DNA of 18,858 nt from Halieaceae bacterium UBA6060 (GTDB taxonomy: Bacteria > Pseudomonadota > Gammaproteobacteria > Pseudomonadales > Halieaceae). The translations under genes were made by a program, and so were the position numbers. The notes under the pieces are model-generated. The model worked only from the letters and a program-made list of their open reading frames with translations, had not been told where the DNA came from and did not search any database. This document shows positions 1-7,942 of this stretch, piece by piece. Each line of letters begins with the position of its first letter. Position 1 is the stretch's first letter. Location: NCBI GenBank assembly GCA_002428935.1, contig DIYG01000159.1:1-18858 (forward strand), read 5' to 3'.

Positions 1-764
1 CCGCCGTAGGTATCGACAATGATCTTCCGCCCCGTCAGGCCACAGTCGCCGACGGGGCCGCCGATGATGAACTGGCCCGTGGGGTTGATGTGGTAGCGGG
101 TGCCTTCATGGAGCCACTCGGCGGGCAGGACTTCCTTGATGATCATTTCCATGACCGCTTCCTGGATGTCCGCCTGCGATATTCCGGCATCGTGTTGGGT
201 GGACAACACTACCGCGTCGATGGCGACGGGCTTGCCGTTGTCGTAGCGCAGGGTTACCTGGCTTTTGGCGTCCGGGCGCAGCCAGGGCAGCGTGCCGTGC
301 TTGCGCAGGGTGGCCTGGCGCTCGACGAGACGGTGGGAGTAGTAGATGGGCGCGGGCATGAGCACATCGGTTTCATTGCTCGCATAGCCGAACATCAGAC
401 CCTGGTCGCCGGCGCCCTGCTCCTTCTCTTCTCCTTCGTCCACACCCATGGCGATGTCATGGGACTGTTTGCCGATGGCGTTCAGTACGGCGCAGGAGGC
501 ACCGTCGAAACCCACCTCGGAGCTGGTGTAGCCGATGTCGGTGACCACACCGCGGACAATGTCCTCGAGATCTACATAGGTGCTGGTGGTGACTTCACCG
601 GCGACCACGACCATGCCCGTCTTGACCATGGTTTCCACAGCGACGCGAGCATCGCGATCGTCCTTGAGAATGTGGTCCAAAATGGCGTCGGAGATCTGAT
701 CCGCCATTTTGTCTGGATGACCCTCAGAGACGGACTCCGAGGTGAAAATTCCGTATTCGCTCAT
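1..764 (-). CDS. metK: S-adenosylmethionine synthetase (methionine adenosyltransferase), 3' end missing
   Basis: Cytoplasmic enzyme that makes S-adenosylmethionine from ATP and methionine. The window holds about the first 254 residues of a roughly 385-residue family; the C-terminal third lies beyond the left edge. The start MSEYGIFTSESVSEGHPDK has the conserved ATP-site HPDK. The P-loop-like motif GAGDQGLMFGYA and the stretch NPTGQFIIGG...GDCGLTGRKIIVDTYGG near the edge are diagnostic. ATG at 762-764 is preceded by AAGGA with a 6-nt spacing. It follows the regulator gene by only 16 nt on the same strand, so the two are very likely co-transcribed. The probable next gene (ahcY or another methionine-cycle gene) is outside the window. 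Family assignment is effectively certain. Confidence 0.98.
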   Translation of the reverse strand, partial: MSEYGIFTSESVSEGHPDKMADQISDAILDHILKDDRDARVAVETMVKTGMVVVAGEVTTSTYVDLEDIVRGVVTDIGYTSSEVGFDGASCAVLNAIGKQSHDIAMGVDEGEEKEQGAGDQGLMFGYASNETDVLMPAPIYYSHRLVERQATLRKHGTLPWLRPDAKSQVTLRYDNGKPVAIDAVVLSTQHDAGISQADIQEAVMEMIIKEVLPAEWLHEGTRYHINPTGQFIIGGPVGDCGLTGRKIIVDTYG

Positions 765-780
765 TGTTGTTCCTTAAACA

Positions 781-1794
781 CTAAACCGTTTGCGGTGCCG
801 CGCGGTAAAGCCGCACCTGTAATTTGAAACCATTGCGCTGCCCCAGATAGCTACTGGCGACTTTGGTCAGACCCGAATCCACGGCCCAGGCATCGAGTTG
901 CTCTGGAGCGAAACCCAGCCATAGGTCGCCACAGGACTCCCGGGCCCAGCCCTGGGTGTGCTCGCAAAGCTCGGTGATGAGCAGGGTTCCGCCAGATTGC
1001 AAGGCTGCGGTGGCTTCCTTGAGGGTGTGCGCCGGGTCTGGCGTGTGGTGTAAAACCATGTTCATGACCACCAGCTCCGCAGCCGCATTGCGAACCGCGG
1101 GGTGGCTGGTGTCACCCAGGACAAACTGAATATTGGTGGCTTCTTGTGCATGGTCGCGGGCGGCATCGAGCATGGCCGGTGCGTTATCCACGGCCAGGAC
1201 CGTGGTGAAGCGCTCGGCCAGGTCCGGCAACAGCCAGCCTTCACCGGGCCCAATTTCTACGGCACAGTCGCCCGAGGGCAACGACAGTGCCGTTAGAGCT
1301 TCGCTCACGGCGGCCGCGTAGCGCTCGGGGGCTGCGATGAGGTCCTGCTGTTCTCGAAACTGTTCGATATTGTCACGGAAGAAATCCTTTGAATTGGCCT
1401 CCCGACGTTGTTGCAGCTCCTGCCAGCGGTTCTCGATGGTCTGTTCCAGCACCAGGGCGTCGCTGGCTCGAAACAGTGCTTTCTGCAACGCGGCGAAGGG
1501 GTTATCTGCTGGTAATTCGCGGCGCCGATAGAAAATATGGTTGCCGTCGCGCTGGCTATCGAGCAAGCCCGCTGCGCTCATGAGTTTTAGATGGTGGCTG
1601 AGCGCGGGTTGCCGCACGTCCAGCACGTCGCACAGCTCGCTGACGTCCATGGCGTCGTGCCGCAGAAGGCGTAGGACCCGCAAACGCAGGCCGTCGGCCG
1701 CGGCTTTGCACAGGGTCGCCAGGGACGCTTCGCCGTGCTCCGACGCGGTGTCGGAGGGTCCCGTGGCAGGTGCTTGGTGGGCGGGCATATTCAT
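781..1794 (-). CDS. ArsR-family repressor fused to a SAM-dependent methyltransferase domain (SahR-like)
   Basis: Protein of 337 residues. Residues ~22-95 form an ArsR winged helix (LRVLRLLRHDAMDVSELCDV, then QPALSHHLKLMSAAGLL and a wing HIFYRR). Residues ~150-330 form a class I methyltransferase fold with EIGPGEGW as motif I and an acidic AVDN at the end of strand 2. This architecture matches the SahR group, which controls SAM-cycle genes in Proteobacteria in response to S-adenosylhomocysteine; the equivalent in Pseudomonas also adjoins metK. The gene lies 16 nt upstream of metK and has a perfect palindrome 26 bp before its start, so autoregulation and metK control are likely. The start is uncertain: ATG at 1792-1794 or 1786-1788, and neither has a clear ribosome binding site. 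Effector binding by the methyltransferase-like domain is family inference, not seen directly. Confidence 0.9.
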   Translation of the reverse strand: MNMPAHQAPATGPSDTASEHGEASLATLCKAAADGLRLRVLRLLRHDAMDVSELCDVLDVRQPALSHHLKLMSAAGLLDSQRDGNHIFYRRRELPADNPFAALQKALFRASDALVLEQTIENRWQELQQRREANSKDFFRDNIEQFREQQDLIAAPERYAAAVSEALTALSLPSGDCAVEIGPGEGWLLPDLAERFTTVLAVDNAPAMLDAARDHAQEATNIQFVLGDTSHPAVRNAAAELVVMNMVLHHTPDPAHTLKEATAALQSGGTLLITELCEHTQGWARESCGDLWLGFAPEQLDAWAVDSGLTKVASSYLGQRNGFKLQVRLYRAAPQTV

Positions 1795-1804
1795 AAGGCC
1801 GCGC

Positions 1805-1832
1805 AGTCTAGCACCTCGGGAATCTATATCAA
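1805..1832 (-). promoter_or_regulatory. Candidate sigma-70 promoter for the regulator-metK operon
   Basis: On the minus strand, a TTGATA box (1832-1827, 5 of 6 consensus) is separated by 16 nt from TAGACT (1810-1805, 4 of 6). The -35 box lies inside the left arm of the palindrome, so a bound repressor would block polymerase. Predicted initiation near 1798 would leave only a few untranslated bases before ATG at 1794, which would fit the missing Shine-Dalgarno. Based on consensus matching by eye only. Confidence 0.4.
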
Positions 1833-1850
1833 AGAAATTTGATATAGATT
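1821..1850. promoter_or_regulatory. Candidate SahR-type operator: perfect 13-bp inverted repeat
   Basis: Left arm AATCTATATCAAA (1821-1833), centre GAAA, right arm TTTGATATAGATT (1838-1850): all 13 positions pair. It is AT-rich in a GC-rich setting and lies just upstream of the ArsR-type regulator and metK. A symmetric site of this size fits a winged-helix homodimer. It is not a terminator: the stem is AT-rich and neither side is followed by a T-run. Confidence 0.8.
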
Positions 1851-1881
1851 TGCTACCCCTGCGCCGTGAACTCCAACGGGG

Positions 1882-3306
1882 TCACAAACCGAGGTAGGTC
1901 TCGCCGATTTCTCGATCGTAAGCGGTGCCCAGACCTCGGCGAATCTCCTTGCGCGCCGAAGACAGACCCAAGGAAGCGCGATAGGGGCGGTGGGAACTCA
2001 TGGACTCCACCACATCGGCGATGGCCAGGACCCGCGCCTCGGGAATGATTTCATCTCCCGCCAGACCATTGGGATAGCCGCTGCCGTCCATGCGTTCGTG
2101 GTGTTGCAGTACCATTTCCGCAACGGGCCAGGGAAATTTGATGTCTTTCAGGATGTCATAGCCGACCGTGGGATGAGTTTGTACCAGGGCTTTTTCCGCG
2201 TCCGTGAGTGCTCCAGGTTTTACCAGGATCTCGGCGGGAATCGACATCTTTCCGATGTCGTGAACCAGAGCGCCCATGCGCAGACCGTCGATGCGTTCTG
2301 CGGGCCATCGCAATGCCGTGGCGATGCGTGCGGCGATATCGGCGGTGCGAGACTGGTGGCCGCCTGTATAGGGATCGCGCTTTTCCACCGTGGCCGAGAA
2401 CGCGGTAACGGTGTCTCGGTAGGCGTCGACGAGCTGTGCCTCACTGCGCGCATGAATGAATTCCATTCCCGCGCGGCCTCCGGCCGTGAACAGCACGCGA
2501 CGAAGGAGGCGATCGTCCGTGATCGGCAGCTCGCTGGTCACGTACAACAGCCCTAAGGGCACGCCGTAACTGTCGAAAAGGGGCAGGCCCATATAGCTCT
2601 CGGAATCTAGATCGACCAGATCTTGATCGTCGGGAAAGCGCTGCTGCACATCATGGTAGAAAGTCTGAAGCTTGTTGCCGAAGACGAGTTCACAGGGTGT
2701 GCCGGCCATGTCGTACTCAAAGGCGTCGGCGGGTCTGCGTTTGTGCCAGGCGGCCAGGGTTCTCAGGCGGCCCGGGGTTTCCGTGGGTACGGAAAACGCC
2801 GCCATGCTGTCGTTGAAGCTTTCGGAAATCAGCTGCACCGTGGCCCAGAGAAATTCCGGCCCGGTGAGATGGCTAATCTGGAGCAGGCGACGTTCGAAGG
2901 TCGCCCACTCTTCGTTGAGGGCGGTGATGTCTTCAAATACGCAGCCCACTACTCCTGAGCCACAGCGCGCGTCCATGAGTACACGGGCGCTGAAGGGCAT
3001 GCCATTGCGGTAAAGGGTGTATTCCGCGCAGTGCATGGGGGACTCCGCAGACAGTAGCTTTTCTGCTGCATCAAAAAGCGGCTCGAGGTCTTTGCGCTCA
3101 CAGGCCCAGGGAAGGTCGCTGGGGGTATAGCTCTCTATGCCCAGGAGGGCCAGCAGGCCGCCCGTGGCGTGAACGAAGCGACGACTCTCTACATCAATGC
3201 TGGCGAAGGTGACGCGATGGGTGGGATCCACGGGATCAGGGACATGCCGGTAGTGATGAAGTGACTGCTCACTTACCAGCTTCGCCGGCCAATTCAATAG
3301 ATTCAT
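1882..3306 (-). CDS. HD-GYP domain protein with N-terminal PAS-like and GAF-like sensor regions
   Basis: Protein of 474 residues. Residues ~25-130 look like a PAS fold (ending GVVGCVFEDITALNEEW), ~140-285 like a GAF domain, and ~295-470 form an HD-GYP domain. The catalytic features are intact: H317 in GGHQSRT, H349-D350 in VHDIGK, and the hallmark HHERMDGSGYP at 402-412, with D431 in a further conserved segment. HD-GYP proteins hydrolyse cyclic di-GMP, so this is probably a cytoplasmic sensor-phosphodiesterase. There are no membrane segments. ATG at 3304-3306 has GAGGAG about 8 nt upstream. It is on the same strand as the regulator and metK and ends 31 bp before the operator, so read-through into them is possible. 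Its signal is unknown. Confidence 0.92.
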   Translation of the reverse strand: MNLLNWPAKLVSEQSLHHYRHVPDPVDPTHRVTFASIDVESRRFVHATGGLLALLGIESYTPSDLPWACERKDLEPLFDAAEKLLSAESPMHCAEYTLYRNGMPFSARVLMDARCGSGVVGCVFEDITALNEEWATFERRLLQISHLTGPEFLWATVQLISESFNDSMAAFSVPTETPGRLRTLAAWHKRRPADAFEYDMAGTPCELVFGNKLQTFYHDVQQRFPDDQDLVDLDSESYMGLPLFDSYGVPLGLLYVTSELPITDDRLLRRVLFTAGGRAGMEFIHARSEAQLVDAYRDTVTAFSATVEKRDPYTGGHQSRTADIAARIATALRWPAERIDGLRMGALVHDIGKMSIPAEILVKPGALTDAEKALVQTHPTVGYDILKDIKFPWPVAEMVLQHHERMDGSGYPNGLAGDEIIPEARVLAIADVVESMSSHRPYRASLGLSSARKEIRRGLGTAYDREIGETYLGL

Positions 3307-3610
3307 GGCATTACTCCTCGGAAGTGGTCCCTTTCACTCCCAGGTTAGGCACCGTTGTTTTCGATGCTTGGTGGTGTTCACTCTTCCTTCATTTGTCTCG
3401 TGAAAGCCTCGCTGTTGGTCTAAGTTTTAGAGCAAAACCCGCGAGAATTGTTCAGTTCTCTGTAGATTCGTGTGCTTCGTCACAGAAACCGTGCCATCGC
3501 CCGTGAAATCCAGCGGTTTCTAGCCCGGGAAACATCGTTTTCCTTGGTTTACGCCCATCACCGGTTACGCGACAATGCGCGCCCCGCGAAGCCCCGTCTC
3601 AGGAACTACC
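3307..3610. other. Divergent intergenic region between the HD-GYP gene and tkt
   Basis: About 304 bp between two divergent genes, more AT-rich than its flanks, so it must hold promoters for both directions. I found no -35/-10 pair convincing enough to place. A weak 5-bp inverted repeat (GAGAA...TTCTC near 3443-3460) is the only symmetry seen. No coding sequence is supported; an in-frame ATG at 3575 would extend the transketolase by 12 residues that do not fit the family. Confidence 0.6.
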
Positions 3611-5608
3611 ATGCCCTCTCGCCAACAGCTCGCCAATGCCATCCGCGCTCTCGCCATGGACGCCGTACAGCAGGCCAATAGCGGCCACCCGGGAGCGCCC
3701 ATGGGCATGGCGGACATCGCTGAAGTGCTCTGGAACGATTTCCTCCGTCACAACCCCGCAAACCCGGCCTGGCCAAATCGCGACCGCTTTGTGTTGTCGA
3801 ACGGCCATGGGTCTATGTTGATCTACTCGTTGCTCCATCTCACGGGCTACGACTTGCCTATGGATGAGCTGCAGCGGTTTCGTCAACTGCACAGTAAAAC
3901 TCCCGGTCATCCGGAATATGGCTATGCGCCGGGTGTGGAAACCACCACGGGCCCCCTGGGTCAGGGCATCGCCAACGCTGTGGGTATGGCCATCGCCGAA
4001 AAAACCCTGGGAGCCCAGTTCAATAAGCCCGAAGTGAGTATAATCGATCACTTTACCTACGTATTTGTGGGAGATGGCTGCTTAATGGAGGGTGTTTCCC
4101 ACGAGGTTTGCTCCCTGGCGGGGACCTTGGGCCTGGGCAAACTGATCGTCTTTTACGACGACAATGGCATATCCATCGACGGCGATGTCAACGCCTGGTT
4201 CAGCGACGATACGCCCGCACGTTTTGCAGCCTACGGTTGGCAGGTCATACCTGCCGTAGACGGCCACGACCCCGATGCGATTCGCCAGGCAACGGAGGCG
4301 GCTCGCGCCGATGAGCAGCGACCGACGCTTATCTGTTGCCGAACTGTGATCGGTAAGGGTGCCCCTAATAAAGAGGGTACAGCGGCCACTCACGGCGCAC
4401 CGCTGGGCGCCGAAGAGATCAGCGCAACGCGGGAAGCTATCGATTGGCCCCACGCGCCGTTCACCGTGCCCGAAGACATCTATAAAGGCTGGGATGCCAA
4501 GGCGCGGGGTGCGGCCGATGAGGCGGCCTGGGATTCCATGCTGGAAGCCTATCGCCAGGCTTACCCAGAGTTGGCCGCGGAGCTTGAGCGCCGTCTTGCC
4601 GGTGACCTGCCGGTGGACTTTGCGGCCCAGGCCGAGGCGTACATCCAGGCCTGTCAAGACAGCGGTGAGTCCATTGCCTCTCGCAAGGCTTCGCAGAACA
4701 CCATCAATGCCTTCGGCCCACTGCTGCCGGAACTCCTGGGTGGCTCTGCGGACCTCGCCGGTTCCAATCTCACCCTGTGGACGGATTCAAAGGGTGTCTC
4801 TGCGGACGACGCGTCGGGGAACTACATCTACTACGGCGTACGCGAATTTGGCATGTCGGCCATTATGAACGGCATCGCCCTCCACGGTGGGTTTATCCCC
4901 TATGGCGGTACCTTCCTGATCTTCATGGAATACGCGCGCAACGCGGTGCGTATGGCCGCACTTATGGCTCAGCGCTGCGTTTTTGTTTACACCCATGATT
5001 CCATCGGTCTGGGTGAGGATGGGCCTACCCATCAACCCGTGGAGCAACTCACGGCCCTGCGGGCCACACCCAATCTGCAGACCTGGCGACCCTGCGATAC
5101 CGTTGAATCAGCCGTGGCTTGGAAAGCGGCGGTTGAGCGTCGCGGGGGCCCTACGGCACTGGTGTTTTCCCGCCAGGGCCTGCCCCATCAGGAAAGGGAT
5201 GCTCAGCAGGTTGCGGGGATCGTCCGGGGCGCTTATGTCCTTAAAGATTGCGACGGTGTCCCCGAGGCCATTCTCATTGCCACGGGCTCGGAGGTGGGCC
5301 TTGCCATGAGCGCTGCCGAGGCGCTGCCGGAGCGGGCGATCCGCGTTGTCTCTATGCCCTGCCCTGAGGTATTCGAAAGCCAGGATGCCGCTTACCGGGA
5401 GAGCGTGTTACCCAGCGACTGTCTCGCCCGGGTAGCCGTGGAAGCTGCCCACGCGGACTACTGGTACAAATACGTCGGTCTGGATGGTCGCATCATCGCC
5501 ATGCGCAGCTTCGGTGAGTCGGCGCCTGCGGCGGAGTTGTTTAAGGAATACGGCTTCACCGTGGACAACGTTGTCGCCGCCCTGGAAGAGGTCCTGGAGG
5601 ACATCTAG
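3611..5608 (+). CDS. tkt: Transketolase
   Basis: Thiamine-diphosphate enzyme of the pentose phosphate pathway, moving two-carbon units between ketose and aldose phosphates. The protein is 665 residues, the normal family length. Starting at 3611 gives MPSRQQLANAIRALAMDAVQ, which aligns with Escherichia coli TktA and places the catalytic histidine of SGHPGAPMG at residue 26, as in that enzyme. Also seen are the ThDP/Mg motif GDGCLMEG with the following N of DDNGISIDG, the glutamate region YGVREFGMSAIMNGI, and HDSIGLGEDGPTHQPVEQL for pyrimidine and substrate binding. AGGA lies 6 nt before the ATG. It is the first gene of a five-gene plus-strand cluster, with the next start 4 nt after its stop. 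The same tkt-epd-pgk-fba order occurs in Pseudomonas. Confidence 0.98.
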   Translation: MPSRQQLANAIRALAMDAVQQANSGHPGAPMGMADIAEVLWNDFLRHNPANPAWPNRDRFVLSNGHGSMLIYSLLHLTGYDLPMDELQRFRQLHSKTPGHPEYGYAPGVETTTGPLGQGIANAVGMAIAEKTLGAQFNKPEVSIIDHFTYVFVGDGCLMEGVSHEVCSLAGTLGLGKLIVFYDDNGISIDGDVNAWFSDDTPARFAAYGWQVIPAVDGHDPDAIRQATEAARADEQRPTLICCRTVIGKGAPNKEGTAATHGAPLGAEEISATREAIDWPHAPFTVPEDIYKGWDAKARGAADEAAWDSMLEAYRQAYPELAAELERRLAGDLPVDFAAQAEAYIQACQDSGESIASRKASQNTINAFGPLLPELLGGSADLAGSNLTLWTDSKGVSADDASGNYIYYGVREFGMSAIMNGIALHGGFIPYGGTFLIFMEYARNAVRMAALMAQRCVFVYTHDSIGLGEDGPTHQPVEQLTALRATPNLQTWRPCDTVESAVAWKAAVERRGGPTALVFSRQGLPHQERDAQQVAGIVRGAYVLKDCDGVPEAILIATGSEVGLAMSAAEALPERAIRVVSMPCPEVFESQDAAYRESVLPSDCLARVAVEAAHADYWYKYVGLDGRIIAMRSFGESAPAAELFKEYGFTVDNVVAALEEVLEDI

Positions 5609-5612
5609 GCCC

Positions 5613-6650
5613 ATGGAGCGTCTTGCCATTAACGGCTATGGGCGTATCGGTCGCTCCGTGCTGCGCGCCTTGCAGGAAAGTCCCCATCGCGAAGCCCTGC
5701 AGGTGGTGGCCATCAACGAACTGGCCGATGGCGCGACGGTTGCTCATCTGACTCGCTACGACTCCACCCATGGCCGCTTCCCCGGAGCGGTGGAGTTGCA
5801 CGGTGACCGCTTGCGTATCGGTGGCAAGGAAAAGCTATTGCTGCGTCAGCCTTCCATTTCTGAGCTGGACTGGCGGGCCGCAGGCGTAGACACAGTCTTG
5901 GAATGCTCCGGAGCATTTACGGATCGGCAAACCGCCGAGGGGCATCTCGCGGCGGGAGCCAAGCGGGTCTTGTTCAGTCAGCCCGCACAGGCCGACGTGG
6001 ATGCCACGGTGGTTTTTGGCGTCAATCATGAGCACCTGGCCGCCGATCATACGGTCGTTTCCGCCGCGTCCTGCACCACCAATGGCATCGTGCCAGTGAT
6101 CGCCGCTTTGGATGATGCCTTCGGTATCGAGAGTGGGACAATCACCACAATCCACTCGGCGATGAATGATCAGCCGGTCCTGGACGCTTACCACCACACG
6201 GATTTACGTAAGACCCGCGCTGCCGGGCAATCCATTATTCCCGTCGATACGGGGCTGGCGCGGGGGATAGAGAGAATCCTGCCCCATCTGAAGGATCGCT
6301 TTACGGCCCAGGCCTTGCGTGTGCCCACTCTTAACGTATCCGCCATGGATCTGACCGTGGTCGTGCGCGCCGATGTCACGGAAGCTGCGGTTAATAAGGC
6401 CTTACAGCTTGCCGCTCACTCCCGCTTCGATGGCGTCCTGGGGTACACGGAGGAGCCTCTGGCTTCCTGCGATTTCAACCGCGATAGTCGCTCCAGTATT
6501 ATCGACGCCTGCCAGACCCGGGTCAGCGGCCAGCGGCTGGTAAAGGTGTTGACCTGGTTTGACAATGAATGGGGCTACGCCAATCGCATGTTGGATGTTG
6601 TTCGCTGCTGGGCAGATCGGGTGGCGACAGGAGCGGATCAGGCTTCATGA
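5613..6650 (+). CDS. epd: D-erythrose-4-phosphate dehydrogenase (GapA-related)
   Basis: A 345-residue member of the GAPDH family. NAD-binding INGYGRIGRSV is at residues 6-16, the catalytic cysteine is C154 in SCTTN, and the catalytic histidine is H181 in TTIHSAMND. I call it Epd rather than glycolytic GAPDH for three reasons: INELAD at 34-39 replaces the usual IND..., GIESGTITTIHSAMNDQPV followed by DLRKTRAAGQSIIPVDT closely follows Epd, and it lies between tkt and pgk. Epd oxidises erythrose-4-phosphate to 4-phosphoerythronate for pyridoxal phosphate synthesis. The second cysteine common after SCTTN in GAPDHs is glycine here. ATG at 5613 starts 4 nt after tkt. Dual use as a GAPDH cannot be excluded by reading. 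Confidence 0.88.
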   Translation: MERLAINGYGRIGRSVLRALQESPHREALQVVAINELADGATVAHLTRYDSTHGRFPGAVELHGDRLRIGGKEKLLLRQPSISELDWRAAGVDTVLECSGAFTDRQTAEGHLAAGAKRVLFSQPAQADVDATVVFGVNHEHLAADHTVVSAASCTTNGIVPVIAALDDAFGIESGTITTIHSAMNDQPVLDAYHHTDLRKTRAAGQSIIPVDTGLARGIERILPHLKDRFTAQALRVPTLNVSAMDLTVVVRADVTEAAVNKALQLAAHSRFDGVLGYTEEPLASCDFNRDSRSSIIDACQTRVSGQRLVKVLTWFDNEWGYANRMLDVVRCWADRVATGADQAS

Positions 6651-6747
6651 CTTTTACCGACGTCCTAGCCTTGATCCCCACCTTTGAGCTCACCAATACA
6701 ACCCTAGTGAATTAAACCTTGAGCCCTGCGCTCTCCCGGAGGTACCC

Positions 6748-7920
6748 ATGACGCTCTCTGTTACCCGTATGTCAGACCTGGATCTTGCCGGTCAGCGTGT
6801 GCTCATCCGCGAGGATCTCAACGTCCCGGTCAAAGATGGTGTGGTTACCTCCGACGCGCGGATTCGCGCCGCCCTGCCGACCATCGAGCAGGCCCTGGCC
6901 GCCGGGGCGAAACCTATCCTCATGTCGCACCTGGGAAGACCCACGGAGGGCGAGTTCGATGCTCAGTTCTCCATGGCGCCCGTGGCAAACCACCTGGCAG
7001 GCTTGTTGGGTCGGGAGGTACGTCTGGTGGCGGACTGGCGCGATGGCGTAACCGGGGCGGATGGTGAAGTGCTGCTCCTGGAGAACGTGCGCTTCAATGC
7101 CGGTGAGAAGAAGGATGACGAGACCCTGGCGCGAGCCTATGCCGGGCTTTGCGATGTTTTTGTTATGGATGCCTTCGGCACTGCCCATCGCGCGCAAGCG
7201 TCGACCCATGGGGTCGCGCGGTTTGCTCCGGTCGCCTGCGCCGGCCCTCTTCTGGTGAAGGAGCTTGAGGCGCTGGCAAAAGCTCTGGCGGAGCCTGCGC
7301 GACCCCTGGTAGCCATCGTCGGCGGTGCCAAGGTGTCCACGAAGCTGGAAGTACTCGATGCCTTGGCGGATAAGGTCGATCAACTTATCGTTGGCGGGGG
7401 TATTGCCAATACCTTCCTTGCGGCGGCCGGGCACCCGGTGGGGAAATCCCTCTGCGAGCACGACCTTTTGGCGGAAGCCTCTCGTATTGCCGCCAAAGCA
7501 TCGATTCCTCTGCCCACGGACGTCGTCACCGCCGGTGAGTTTGCAGAAGATGCCCCAGCGAGCACCGTCCCCGTCGATGAAGTGGCCGACGATGCCATGA
7601 TTCTCGATGTGGGACAGGAAACCGCGGCGGCCATGGCAGAGCTTTTGCGGGGCGCGGGAACGATTCTGTGGAATGGGCCTGTGGGTGTTTTTGAGTTCGA
7701 CAGTTTTGCTGCAGGAACTGCCGTCCTTGCCCGGGCCATAGCCGATAGCGATGCCTTTTCTCTGGCGGGCGGCGGCGATACGCTCGCGGCAATTGACAAG
7801 TTCGACATTGCCGATAAGGTCTCTTACATATCCACCGGTGGCGGTGCCTTCCTTGAGTATGTCGAGGGTAAGGTCCTGCCTGCTGTCGCGGTACTGGAAG
7901 CGCGTGCTCGCGATCATTGA
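6748..7920 (+). CDS. pgk: Phosphoglycerate kinase
   Basis: Reversible transfer of phosphate between 1,3-bisphosphoglycerate and ADP in glycolysis and gluconeogenesis. The protein is 390 residues, typical of bacterial monomeric Pgk. N-terminal substrate residues appear in RVLIREDLNVPVKDG, DARIRAALPTI and SHLGRPTEG. The hinge and nucleotide domain carry GGAKVSTKLEVLDAL, WNGPVGVFEF and the C-terminal GGGDTLAAIDKF and STGGGAFLEY. GGAGG lies at 6738-6742, 5 nt before ATG. The 97-bp gap after epd is the longest in this cluster and could hold an internal promoter, but I could not identify one with confidence. Clear family assignment. Confidence 0.98.
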   Translation: MTLSVTRMSDLDLAGQRVLIREDLNVPVKDGVVTSDARIRAALPTIEQALAAGAKPILMSHLGRPTEGEFDAQFSMAPVANHLAGLLGREVRLVADWRDGVTGADGEVLLLENVRFNAGEKKDDETLARAYAGLCDVFVMDAFGTAHRAQASTHGVARFAPVACAGPLLVKELEALAKALAEPARPLVAIVGGAKVSTKLEVLDALADKVDQLIVGGGIANTFLAAAGHPVGKSLCEHDLLAEASRIAAKASIPLPTDVVTAGEFAEDAPASTVPVDEVADDAMILDVGQETAAAMAELLRGAGTILWNGPVGVFEFDSFAAGTAVLARAIADSDAFSLAGGGDTLAAIDKFDIADKVSYISTGGGAFLEYVEGKVLPAVAVLEARARDH

Positions 7921-7942
7921 ATAGCTATATAGGGAGAGCAAC

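Noticed and set aside
90..827. A 245-codon plus-strand frame at the left edge
   Set aside because: It lies opposite metK, whose minus-strand translation carries all family motifs.
1821..1850. The palindrome as a terminator of the HD-GYP gene
   Set aside because: The stem is AT-rich with no following T-run, and it overlaps a promoter-like element, so an operator is the better reading.
5613..6650. Glycolytic GAPDH (gapA) as the identity of the gene after tkt
   Set aside because: INELAD, the GIESGTITTIHSAMND segment and the tkt-epd-pgk order favour erythrose-4-phosphate dehydrogenase, although dual activity is not excluded.
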